NCBI RefSeq assembly: GCF_037975245.1
Contig: NC_092570.1
Location: 17,585,918 to 17,649,917, forward strand
Reading direction: 5' to 3'
Source: Apostichopus japonicus
Lineage: Eukaryota; Echinodermata; Holothuroidea; Aspidochirotida; Stichopodidae
DNA length: 64,000 nucleotides
Positions within the stretch are counted from its first letter, which is position 1. Every line of letters starts with the position of its first letter. The notes under the pieces are model-generated. The model searched no databases and was not told where the DNA came from. It saw only the letters and a program-made list of their open reading frames with translations. A program made the position numbers and the translations under genes. Below, in pieces: positions 38,501-48,800 of the stretch.

Positions 38501-41178
38501 TATCTGAATGCACATAACCAAACATGGAATATTTCTAGCCTGGAAGATTCTCTGGCTCTATTTCTAGGAGTAGGTCCTCCCTAAAATGCCCTCAGTGTCT
38601 CCATAACAGGTTACTCTCCTGTCTTTTAAGTCTGCTGTTTTTCCTTCCTTTTACCCTTCCTGTTTTATTCCCTCTAAATTTATTTTCCTTCTTTTATTTC
38701 ACTGTGATATTCTCTCTCGCCTATCGACATTTTTTGTCCCCTACCATCCCCACCCCCACCCTCCCTCCTCCTACTTCTCTCTGGGGAATCCTGTCTAAGA
38801 TGTGTTTTGCTAAACTTTTTCAGGAATGTCCTCCATGATTTGTAACCATACATTTAAATGTACTTACTTTGTTTTCTCATGCATTGCTGCATTTGTCCCC
38901 ATTCTAAATGTATTAATCTCATGAACAGTTTTTCTGTTCCTCATTTTATTTGGACATCCCTTCTATGAGTTCTTTTTATGGCATGCATCCAATATAAATT
39001 GACAATGTATTGTTGCAGGGAATCTAAGCAGTTACCTAAAGTTACATGTATCAAACTATCCAATCTTGCAAGTGATTGAACTGTAGTGCAGATAGAAAAC
39101 CAATGTTACTGTATGATACCTCCCAAGTGCCATTTTGATAAGCTACTGTAACTTTGTTCATATTCCTCTCTGATCTTGTGAATAATGAAGAAAGAAAGGT
39201 TTTACAAGCTTTAAAAGTTGCTCCAACCTACACTAATTCTAAACACACTTCGGAATAGTCATACTTTTATTTTAGCAAAGAACATGTTTACACAATTTAT
39301 CTCTCACCTGAGTAGTCTCTTCTGAATGTTATTCTGTTGTAATCTTCAGAGAGATGAAACTCTGAAATTGAGCCATTATCTAAGCCGATGAACAGACGGT
39401 TGGTCTCTGTGTTAAACTCCATGGTTGAGCACCCACCTAACAGCAAAACAGAAGTTTTCAGATCAGAAAGCAAAAACATTGTGGAGTTTTGATGATTTGG
39501 TCAGTTTAAATCAGTTAAAGATACCACACTTTCTTTGGGTAACAAATGGTCTTATGCAATTAAATCACAGATTGTTTTCATGTAACTAGCCATGTTACAT
39601 AGTTTCAAATGTCATCAATGACACCACAATCCATCTTAAGCACCAAAAGAAAAACATTACAAGACTCTCACATTTAATTCATTCTTAATCATGATATAGT
39701 CAAAACTTTTCAATAATTTGTGTTCTCCAACTAACCGCACACAAAAAGAAGGGTATCAAAACAAACCTTGTTTTTTCCCCACAATGTACTTTGGTAGACC
39801 AGCTACCTACAAAATGTTCTTGCACTTTAACTCTAAACTATTCCACCGTGACTTATATCCTCATCCCCAAGCACCATTTTACGTGTTATTAATAGCACAT
39901 TCAACCGTCATATAACTATGCTGTTTCCAAGTACTCTCATGTTGCATGTACCAAAGATAATTTTCTGCTTTACTATTAACTCTGGACAAAAAATTAATTA
40001 TACAATTAAAGGTATGAAACCAAGAATAAAGGCAATGAAGAAATTGACTTTTGTGGTACACATAAATTGGAACATTTTCTGGTGTAAAGCACAAACTTTA
40101 CAGATCTATATATTGATGAGTTTGAAGGGATGTTACTTACTTGGCAACGAGTGGCATATACTGGGCCAGTACATTCCACTGTCTCGCTTTAGCCATACTC
40201 TGACAGTCCTGTAAGAGGATGAAAGGGAGGATGAAAAAAGTATTTTGAATTGTCATTATTATAACTTTGTAAAAAATAAAAAAACAGCAAAGCAAACAAA
40301 AACCTATATTTTGATGAAATAGACACTAACATGGAGTTAGAGGGTTAAGTCACAAACCTTACACATTAAATTGTTACTATGTGACCTGTAGGACAGAGTA
40401 GAGAAATCTGCAGGTCAAAACATATACTTCAGATTTTTGGAAACTACTATTTGGTGATGTCTTGTATCTAGAGGTTTGTCATTGGTCAGTCTTGAACACT
40501 GGTCAAAATTTAAGTAGATTTCTCCTACAGTAGCATAGGAAAACTGGCAATGCTGACTGCTCTTATTGACATAGTATACAAGGAAAATTTTCTTTTTGAA
40601 AAACTGATTGATACTTTGAAAAAAAAAAAGGATTGTTTGTGTAATGTTCGGTAACAGTCTTCCTTATCAACAATTAATCGAGTATGCCCATGAAATGACT
40701 GTTGATCTTATTGTGTTGCAGAGTTGGGTTACAAGACGTCAACAGGACTTGTCTGTTTACCACATCATTGAAAGGGCCAATGTGGCTACTGTAGGCTAGG
40801 CTCAGTCTTACTGTGAATTCACTTTGAAGTACTATATTGCCTGATAGTCCTATTTAGGCATAGGCTATTTAATACTGGGCGAGAAAAACTTATCATCAAA
40901 CCTTTTAATGCGATTCAACAGCCGAGGTTCCATTACAACTAGCTTATGAAATTGCTAATACAGGTTTATAGTAACAGGAACTGTATAATTATGTTGTAAT
41001 GTTAGGCTAGCCAACTAAGGTACTATAACTTAGTGGAAGTTCACCTGTCGTCACTAACACTGATAATACCATCTTCTTTGGGAATAATGACAGCTTTATT
41101 GACAACACCGCCACATCCTTCTAACTTGCTAAGTAGTGTTGGCTTTCTTGATTTTGGCCTCGCTCTATTTTCCGCCAT
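27573..41178 (-). CDS. WDFY2: WD-repeat and FYVE-domain protein (WDFY1/WDFY2 orthologue), complete, 11 coding exons
   Basis: Joining eleven antisense exons (41178-41045, 40208-40141, 39436-39308, 33699-33549, 32330-32218, 31321-31195, 30881-30776, 30252-30151, 29310-29180, 28221-28113, 27602-27573) gives exactly 1200 nt: 399 residues plus stop. Vertebrate WDFY2 has 400. All junctions are GT-AG and preserve frame. WD repeats fill exons 1-7. A FYVE zinc finger with RQHHCRRCG spans exons 8-9, and a last WD blade ending VIKLWDV spans exons 10-11, as in the family. WDFY1/2 proteins bind phosphatidylinositol 3-phosphate on early endosomes and act as scaffolds: WDFY2 for Akt and PKC-zeta, WDFY1 for TLR3/4-TRIF signalling. 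Invertebrates are expected to have one pro-orthologue, so the symbol is approximate. Confidence 0.95.
28113..28221 (-). CDS. WDFY2: WDFY exon 10
   Basis: Encodes [20 protein letters not shown] and [11 protein letters not shown], the last WD blade. Acceptor TTGCAG, donor GTAAGG. Confidence 0.92.
29180..29310 (-). CDS. WDFY2: WDFY exon 9 (second half of FYVE finger)
   Basis: Opens [14 protein letters not shown], completing the phosphoinositide-binding R(K)HHCRxCG motif, and continues [12 protein letters not shown]. The donor GTAAGA overlaps an apparent in-frame TAA that is intronic. Confidence 0.93.
29440..29650. repeat. (TA)n-rich microsatellite in WDFY intron 8
   Basis: TATATA runs and TATT/TATA variants over about 200 bp, between exons 8 and 9. 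Confidence 0.85.
30151..30252 (-). CDS. WDFY2: WDFY exon 8 (first half of FYVE finger)
   Basis: Encodes [20 protein letters not shown] followed by [14 protein letters not shown], giving the first Cys pair of the FYVE finger. Phase 0 junctions with GTTTGT donor. Confidence 0.93.
30776..30881 (-). CDS. WDFY2: WDFY exon 7
   Basis: Encodes [20 protein letters not shown] and [11 protein letters not shown]. Acceptor ATGTAG, donor GTATGT. Confidence 0.92.
31195..31321 (-). CDS. WDFY2: WDFY exon 6
   Basis: Encodes [20 protein letters not shown] and [17 protein letters not shown]. Acceptor CTACAG, donor GTAAGT. Confidence 0.93.
32218..32330 (-). CDS. WDFY2: WDFY exon 5
   Basis: Encodes [20 protein letters not shown] and LVTTLNGHS. 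Acceptor AATCAG, donor GTTTGT. Confidence 0.92.
32602..32790 (+). repeat. Three tandem copies of an approximately 65-75-bp unit in WDFY intron 4
   Basis: Each copy contains CTAGGCCTACA(C/T)...CACATCAGTAATGATGAAAT, then GGGTGCCACTACTTAGTG. Differences are few. Confidence 0.8.
33549..33699 (-). CDS. WDFY2: WDFY exon 4
   Basis: Encodes [13 protein letters not shown], then [14 protein letters not shown] and GRRLGGYK. Acceptor ...TTAACAG before 33699; the donor after 33549 is GTATCC, weaker than the others, but the frame to exon 5 is kept. Confidence 0.9.
36596..38145 (+). repeat. 24/25-bp minisatellite, about 60 units, in WDFY intron 3
   Basis: Unit GTGAGTATGGATACAGATCCATGG(G), with T/C and A/G variants. 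Higher-order structure is visible: a block with GATCCATGGTTACTATGGAT appears near 37083 and 37436, and a block with GACATAGACCCGTGGGG near 37830 and 37987. Because most units are 24 bp, long ORFs with an eight-residue periodicity appear on both strands; these are not genes. Confidence 0.95.
39308..39436 (-). CDS. WDFY2: WDFY exon 3
   Basis: Encodes [19 protein letters not shown], a WD blade nearly identical to the vertebrate proteins. The donor after 39308 is GTGAGA. The following intron (33700-39307) holds the 24/25-bp minisatellite. Confidence 0.93.
40141..40208 (-). CDS. WDFY2: WDFY exon 2
   Basis: Encodes [20 protein letters not shown], the most conserved stretch of the first WD unit. 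Acceptor CTTACAG before 40208 and donor GTAAGT after 40141. Confidence 0.93.
41045..41178 (-). CDS. WDFY2: WDFY exon 1 (start codon)
   Basis: ATG at 41178-41176 opens MAENRA; the exon continues with [20 protein letters not shown] and SVSDD, the family's conserved first WD blade. The donor after 41045 is GTGAAC, phase 2. Confidence 0.93.
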
Positions 41179-41314
41179 AATGAAAATCAGAACTGATGCA
41201 CCAATCCATAAATGTTTCGATGAAGTACTTTATCTTTGTTGTCTGAGTTTCTAGTTATGGCATACGATTCTTACACACACATTGTGAGTTGAAACATACA
41301 GCGGCTTGTGACGA

Positions 41315-41322
41315 TGACGTCA
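41315..41322. promoter_or_regulatory. CRE/ATF palindrome upstream of WDFY
   Basis: TGACGTCA, 137 bp upstream of the WDFY start codon. A perfect cAMP-response-type site in a plausible promoter position. Confidence 0.4.
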
Positions 41323-41524
41323 TTCAAAACATTGGCGAATAGTGCAACGTATTTAGCCATATTTTTAATATATATCTAATATACCCTGTAATAATAACAA
41401 CATTCCATCAATACAATTTTAACATACAATTCTATAATTTTATAAGTTTGATGTTAACTATAAATGTTTTTTATGAGTTATATTATAATTAATTTTCGCA
41501 AATAATTCTGAGTGTTAAATTGAT

Positions 41525-41534
41525 ACCGGAAGTG
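41525..41534 (+). promoter_or_regulatory. ETS-type site upstream of WDFY
   Basis: ACCGGAAGTG, the consensus for GABP/ETS factors common in housekeeping promoters, about 350 bp upstream of the start codon. Confidence 0.3.
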
Positions 41535-43429
41535 AAAAAAGGATGACCCGAAACCATTTTAACCGTACCGATATATGCTATATATGCACTGCCTGTCCAA
41601 AACTGATAAACCTAGTCAGGTACAGTGAATTATGAACTTCACGGAATAAAGCTATCGCTATGCGTAATGTGTAGGTGGCTAAGTAACAAGAGTTCAGTTG
41701 ACTTTTAAGTTGCCTAATATTTGGTGAGTCACAAACCTGATCTTTCATAGAGTAAGTTGCATTAGACGTTTAATCAGGAGGTGAAGAAACTAGCGAAGGA
41801 ATGAGTTGTTTTGCAATTAGAATATAGTTGGTATGTATTTTTATTCCTTTGCTACTCCACCTTGTTATGCCATAATGGAAGTCATAAGAATAAGTTAGGC
41901 CTATAGTATACAGTTAGGCCTGTCGTATTCAATCTAGGCTAGGCCTATGGCTAAAAGGGTCTCCTTGGCCACGGTATTCGAGTATAGTGCATACGTACTC
42001 ACGCCATGTCAGTACTACTACAAGCCTATAGATTAATGTAGAGCTAGACCAAACTTTACTTTTATGATGATTGCCCAAAGTGAAATACCATATAGATTTA
42101 CAATGATTGTTATTAGTTAAGCTACGCACAAGTTGGTTATTATTATTTACCTAAATATTTTTATAATCACCTACAAGTACAAAGGCTAGGCCTAATGTAG
42201 TAATGGTAAGCCTAGCCTAGCCCTACTTCTCACACACAGTATAACGGCAAAGGCCTAACTTTTGCTAAAAAGCTTGCATCAAACTGTTTTCACTTGCAAG
42301 CAGCATGGTTGAGTTTTTTACAGTGTTACATACAAAAATACAGCCTGCAGGTCTAGGAAATAGTACGTAACGTGTAATAACGCACAGAGTTAACAAGTCA
42401 AACCCCAAAATGAGATCTAGTTGTATATTGCCCAATTCTCCATATGACTTCCTTAACTTCTCAAGTTTTAGGGACGGAAATTTGTATATCTATCTATTTT
42501 TGTGTCAGACAGGTTGACAATTTTTTATATATATAATCCCATCCCTCTCCACTTAACCATAAGATGAACTTGGTATTAACGCAGTGCTATGATAGGCTAA
42601 TATTTACAGCAAGTTGAATTCAGATCCGAAGAGTATTTAAGCTGACAATTGTGATTAATAGGAATAGAAATAAGAGGACAGTCATATTACACACAGGTCT
42701 TCTAACCGAAAGGAAAGATTACAAAGTTTGTATTTATTGAAGATAATATTTGCCAACATATTTTCAGATAATTGTAGCTTTCCTAGTTTGAGTTTAAGGT
42801 CCCAACTGTTTTGCTGCTAGGGTCAGGGTTATTTGAAGTCGGCAGAGATGAAATTGTGGGAAAATTAAAAGCTCTACAAGCTTATTTCAAGAATGTTGTA
42901 AACTTGGAGGTGTGTGCATGCATCCTAGATTAGCTTTTATGACGTACAGCAATTGTTCAGTATTTTTTGGAGGTCGTAGGCCATTTGAGGAGGTTGGTAG
43001 AGCTCAAAGCCAGAAAACCCTTTGAAGTGGATATTTCTCTAGAGTACTCACATTATCAGAATAAAGTAGCCATGGCAGCAACTCATAGCATGCTGAGCCA
43101 TGCTCATGAATACTATACAGCACTTGTGAACTGCCAATTTTTTTTGTTACACAGCCTCTACCAAGCTAATGTTCATAGTTAATCTGAAGGTCATTTTGTT
43201 ATAAATTTATACAGATTTGTTTAATTGAAAGTGATGTGACAAAGATACACTTTTTAACACTGCTGTAAGAAACAGTTCTCATTCATGCTGACATATCTTG
43301 ATTCTTTTGTTTACCTTTTCTCTCAATTGAGAGCTGTTCTGACATAATTCAGTGCTACCTAGGGTTTTGATCATATGCTGCTCCCACTGTATACACACAC
43401 ATATCTTGACAATAAGGTATGTAACCCTG
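41535..43429. other. Gene-free stretch right of the WDFY promoter
   Basis: AT-rich DNA with several TAGGCCTA words. A 71-codon plus-strand ORF at 42967-43182 has no recognisable motif and no splice support. I see no gene. Confidence 0.4.
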
Positions 43430-43700
43430 GCAAGGCATTTAAAGGGAGTGAAGACTCCCGCTCAAAGAAACGTCTGATGCCGGTAATCTGACCTAGTTTC
43501 GAATGAGGTGTAACAGAAGTGTTAGACACCACCATCTAACCCAGAAAATACACACACAGCTTGCTACCATCGGTAATTAGACACTAGTGTACAGTCAATA
43601 CATGCAGCTACGGGCAATACCCACAACACAGTGTACACAGCAGCGATGGACATCTCAGGTCCAGATAAAAGATAACAAGGTATCATGTTTCATTACTGTC
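43430..43700 (+). repeat. Possible interspersed repeat (SINE-like)
   Basis: A locally GC-richer block: AAAGGGAGTGAAGACTCCCG, then GATGCCGGTAATCTGACC and TAGACACCACCATCTAACCC. It differs from the surrounding AT-rich DNA and looks like a dispersed element. Only one copy is in this window, so this rests on appearance. Confidence 0.3.
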
Positions 43701-46700
43701 TGCATTTTGTAGTGACAAGAAAAAACTTCACTTGCAAGCAACGGGAAGTTAACTTTTTTCAGAGGGCGGCAAGCGGTTTGGGGCGACTTCTAGTTTTACC
43801 CATGTTCCAGCATTACTTTATGCACAGATGATGTGGTCCCAGCATCTTATTAATCTCATTTGTTGATGTTTAGGTACAGTAATGATTACCTTAAAAAACA
43901 TAAGGTTCAAAATATAGGACACAACAAAGAGGGACTAATTATATAGAAATATTTTAGTTAAATTTCACTATTTAATTCCTGTTCATGCTATAACCATAAA
44001 TCTGTGTTAATCACCCACTTCCTGTTTGTGATTTCCAAAGTTCAACACCTACACTGTATACATCATGCATTGTCTTCATTAACGATAACATCTTTTTTGA
44101 GTTTTACCAATATTGTAGCCAAGCCTATCAAAGTACATTTAAACATAAAGATTTCATTGTTGTAATTGATCTAGAAAACCTGTTATGATTGTCTTGTGTT
44201 TGCTCAGAATATCCAATTATACAAAATAACATTAAGGGAGTGTTTATTGTGAACATGTTTGAATAGCTTCCTGCACTCCTTGATAAAAAAAATATTGTTT
44301 TGAAATAATTAACTTTCACTTTACTAAACGAAACTTGGAGAGATTAGCCATTCTCTGGGGTGCCTCGCTTTGTATGCAAGTTATCTGAGGCCTGTAGTGT
44401 CTAGATTTAGTAACGTTGGCAAAGTATGCTTAGCTAATGAGCCAAATGGAACATGTAATGAACATTGTAAATTTTCATTGGTTACAGTAATCTTTTTTCA
44501 TAGTAAATGAAAAAGTAAGAATGATATGGTATAAAGATTTGGCTGTCAGTGTAGTGTGGTAAATATGGTCACCAGAATATTGTATTATTGAGTGAAGTGC
44601 ACAAATTTCAGAACCGTTGAAACTTGCACAAACCAAACAAATGTGGGTATGAATGCCTTATGCATCCTGCACAACAGAGCTAACACACAAGTATTTAGTG
44701 AGATTCAAGTAAACCTACAGTGGAACCTTTTTCTAAGCTTTAATTAGACTTTAGGGGTGAATGATTCTGTTGTGGTAACCTTGAACTACAAAGTGAACTC
44801 CATACAGTATGAACTTCACAAAAATAAGGAACTAAAATGCCGTAAATAATATCGGAAAGCATTTATTGGCAAGAAATCACAAAGCCTCTCAGCTTTCTGT
44901 TTTTTTATTGTGAACAGCAGATTCAGTAGCCTGTAACTTTGATAGCTTCAAGTTATTAAGTTGTGGAAATTCACCCCCAAAAATTTTCTATATCTACAGT
45001 TTCCAGTAAATTTGGTTTTACCCCTACGATTAGTTTGGACTCCTCCACTCATTTTAAAGCGGCCCAACTATCATCAGTTGGGCGCTGTTTAGCTGCTGCC
45101 ATGTGGAGGGATTGTCTCTATGTTTGACAGGTTATCGTTGACCAGGGTAATATTGTGATGCGCCTTGAGCACCATTATGGGTGGATAGGTCTGCGCCTAA
45201 AAATCCTTGATATTAGTAAAGTAAGGTTAGGATTATTGTAGAAATACTGCACTTTAATTCAGACTCTTCTGTTGAACAGAGTTTATATACAATTAACTTG
45301 AATAATCTACTGTATTTGCATTGTATAACTACTGTACATGTATGGTAAGCGATGCTACCAAAAATAATTTTACTCTTTATTGGGTTGCGGGTTTTCGCCT
45401 GGTTTTATAAAAAAAAAAAAAAGGAAAATTTTTAAGGAATAGGGTTTTTTCGCCCAACAGCATCAAAACCCAAACAGGATGCACACTTGGTTAACCCGAT
45501 CATGAAGGTAGTTTATGTGGCGATTTGCTAGAAAATTTTACCCGTCTTTTAGGCAAACTCATGCAAATGTAATGAATTATTTTAATATTTATCTACCAGT
45601 TGCCTGGACATATTAGCTGTGTCTCACTTCCTTTGTAGGCTTTGCATAAAGGATGTTGTCTACCAATTTTCATTTTCACACAATGACTTCTTAGGAAATG
45701 ACATCACAGGATGTCTTGTGAGTATTAAAAGAGAAAATTATAAATTCTATCCCCTTGCAAGTGGTATATGCTGTCATTGTGGTTAGTATATTGTGTGCAA
45801 TCATTTCCCATGAATATGAATGATTTCTGTCTATTGTTATTAGATGGTCCATCTTCTTCGACGGTGTTGCTAAATAAGTTAACAGGAAGTGTAAATTAAG
45901 CATGGAAAGTGAAACTTATCTATCTGAATGCATACATGTGTAAATGGTAAGTGCACATTGCTTCATAACAGCAGCTTGGTGTGTGTGAACCTTTGAATGT
46001 CAAACACTGCTTTTTCCCTACAGTGTGTATATGTATGTACTGTAAAATACATAGTGTGTTGCATGCGTACAGTATGGCGATTGTAGAAGGATGTCGCACA
46101 GACATACACATACACATATACATACATACACACATTCATACTGTAGACCTGAGGGTATTGTCTCAATGGTTTAATTAGTAATACAGTAATGATAATAAAT
46201 AATGAATCCAAAAATTTAATACAATGTAAAAAGTTTCGGAGCAACTATGTCAATATATACATTTCCATTTCCCCATTGAACGTCATTAATTGATTAACTC
46301 CCATACCCATTGTTACAGCTCTCTGCAGCGTTTTACCTGGACACAAGTCTTTAATATAAATTATAAACCTATGAATTGCTTCTCCCTTTCATAACTCCCT
46401 GCTACAGTACAGGTATGTGCTTTTTTTACTCATTTTCACACATTCAGATTTCCAATCTAGCTGTCTGTTCATTTAAATATGTCCTTCTAAAGTCTATTTT
46501 GTTTTAAGTTAGCCCAGATGAAGACGATCCTGTTATGATTGAAACGTTGTCGTCGGGCCCTCTGGTCGTCGGGCCCTCTGGTCGTCTGGCCCTGTGACAT
46601 TTATACATCATTACAGAGCACAATAACATTAATATTCACATGTTGGAAATAATACAGGAGCATGCTAGAATCTATTTCACTCTCAAATTTTCTATGATCA

Positions 46701-47444
46701 TGAGTAACATTTTAACATATACTTATCTATTAAAGCATAGTTTTTTATGATAATTTGACTTAAATTTGAAATATTTTTGTCTGTTTTCTGACAACCATGA
46801 TCATATGTCTCTTGTGTTTGATTCTTACTGCTTGAACACTGTCGTATAACTGGTTATAGCTTTTACTGTGCATTTAGTCAACAACATGAAGTTTCCTTTG
46901 TATGCACTGATGCACGCACCTGTAGGACGAAACGGTATTAACTTATTTATATTGAAACAAGAAGTGATGGGTTAACTGGTTTCAACCAGGGGTCTAAAGT
47001 TCTATTGACTGATAACTTTAAAAGTTCAACAACATATGGCAATAGTAAAGTTTTTCAATATTTAAGTTGGCATTTATTGCTTGCTCGGTAACGGTACCAA
47101 TCATGTGACTATCCAATATTCAGGAGTTTGAATCTCTTGTTAAACATGGGTGTAGTTCTACAAAATTTATGGTTTCGTTTCTGGGTTTAAAGTTTTGGTT
47201 TCTTAGGGTTCAATAGCAAATTTCGATGCCTTACAAGAGCACTTGCTTATTATCCTTATTGATGATTTTTGCATGTATTCTACATGTAACAAAAATATGT
47301 CTTCAATTCTGCCCTTTTCCTGGGAATGTTTGTACCTTTACTTACCCCCTTCTTATCATGCTGAAACTTTTAAGCTAATACAGAGGACCGTTTCTTTTTG
47401 TCCCTCAGTAGTGGCAGGAACTTTTCATTCTGGTCAAAGTAGGA
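43701..47444. other. Gene-free stretch with retroelement-tail-like pieces
   Basis: No exon supported. Around 45150-45235 the text TGATGCGCCTTGAGCACC...CTGCGCCTAAAAATCCTTGATATTAGTAAAG resembles a SINE/LINE 3' tail. Near 46513-46590, GATGAAGACGATCCTGTTATGATTGAAACGTTG followed by repeated GTCGTCGGGCCCTCTG resembles the end of an invertebrate LINE. Confidence 0.35.
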
Positions 47445-48800
47445 GCTCCCTGATCACAGTTTACAAAGGCACAGTTTCCTATGTAGCTCCCTGATTACAC
47501 ATATTACAAAGAAACAGTTTCGCTTAGTACCTCCCTGATTACTCAGTATACGAAGCAACAGTTTCCCTTAGTAGCTCCCTGATTACACAGTATACAAAGG
47601 AACATTTCCCCTTAGTAGCTCCCTGATTACACATATTACAAAGGTACAGTTTCCCTTAGTAGCTCCCTGATTACACAGTATACAAAGCAACAGTTTCGCT
47701 TAGTAGCTCCCTGATTACACAGTGTACAAAGGAACAGTTTCGCTTAGTAGCTCCCTGATTACACAGTATACAAAGGAACAGTTTCGCTTAGTAGCTCCCT
47801 GATTGCACATATTACAAAGGAACAGTTTCCCTTAGTAGCTCCCTGATTACACAGTATACAAAGGAACAGTTTCCATTAGTAGCTCCCTGATTACTCAGTA
47901 TACAAAGCAACAGTTTCCCTTAGTAGCTCCCTGATTACTCAGTATACAAAGGAACAGTTTCCCTTAGTACCTCCCTGATTACACATATTACAAAGGAACA
48001 GTTTCCCTTAGTAGCTCCCTGATTACTCAGTATACAAAGAAACAGTTTCCCTTAGTAGCTCCCTGATTACTCAGTATACAAAGGAACAGTTTCCCTTAGT
48101 AGCCCCCTGATTACACAGTATACAAAGGAACACTTTACCTTAGTAGCTGCCTGATTACACAGTATACAAAGGAACAGTTTCCCTTAGTAGCTCCCTGATT
48201 ACACAGTATACAAAGGAACATTTCCCCTTTGTACCTCCCTGATTACTCAGTATACAAAGAAACAGTTTCCCTTAGTAGCTCCCTGATTACTCAGTATACA
48301 AAGGAACAGTTTCCCTTAGTAGCTCCCTGATTACACAGTATACAAAGGAACACTTTACCTTAGTAGCTGCCTGATTACACAGTATACAAAGGAACAGTTT
48401 CCCTTAGTAGCTCCCTGATTACACAGTATACAAAGGAACATTTCCCCTTTGTACCTCCCTGATTACACAGTATACAAAGGAACAGTTTCCCTTAGTAGCT
48501 CCCTGATTACACAGTATACAAAGGAACACTTTACCTTAGTAGCTCCCTGATTACACAGTATACAAAGGAACATTTCCCCTTTGTACCTCCCTGATTACAC
48601 AGTATACAAAGGTACAGTTTCCCTTAGTAGTGCCCTGATTACACAGTTTACAAAGCAACAGTTTCCCTTAGTAGCGCCCTGATTACACAGTATACAAAGG
48701 AACAGTTTCCCTTTGTACCTCCCTGATTACACAGTATACAAAGGTACAGTTTTCCTTTGTACAGTAGCTCCTTGATTACAGTATACAACGGAACAGTTTC
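47445..48800 (+). repeat. 44-bp minisatellite, about 30 units
   Basis: Unit TAGTAGCTCCCTGATTACAC plus AGTATACAAAGGAACAGTTTCCCT. Variants (CTTTACC, CTGCCTG, TTTGTACCTCC) recur in blocks at about 48120, 48350 and 48530, showing multi-unit duplication. Confidence 0.95.

Noticed and set aside
47445-48800. CRISPR-like regular repeats
   Set aside because: Units are contiguous without unique spacers, and the context is eukaryotic. It is a minisatellite.
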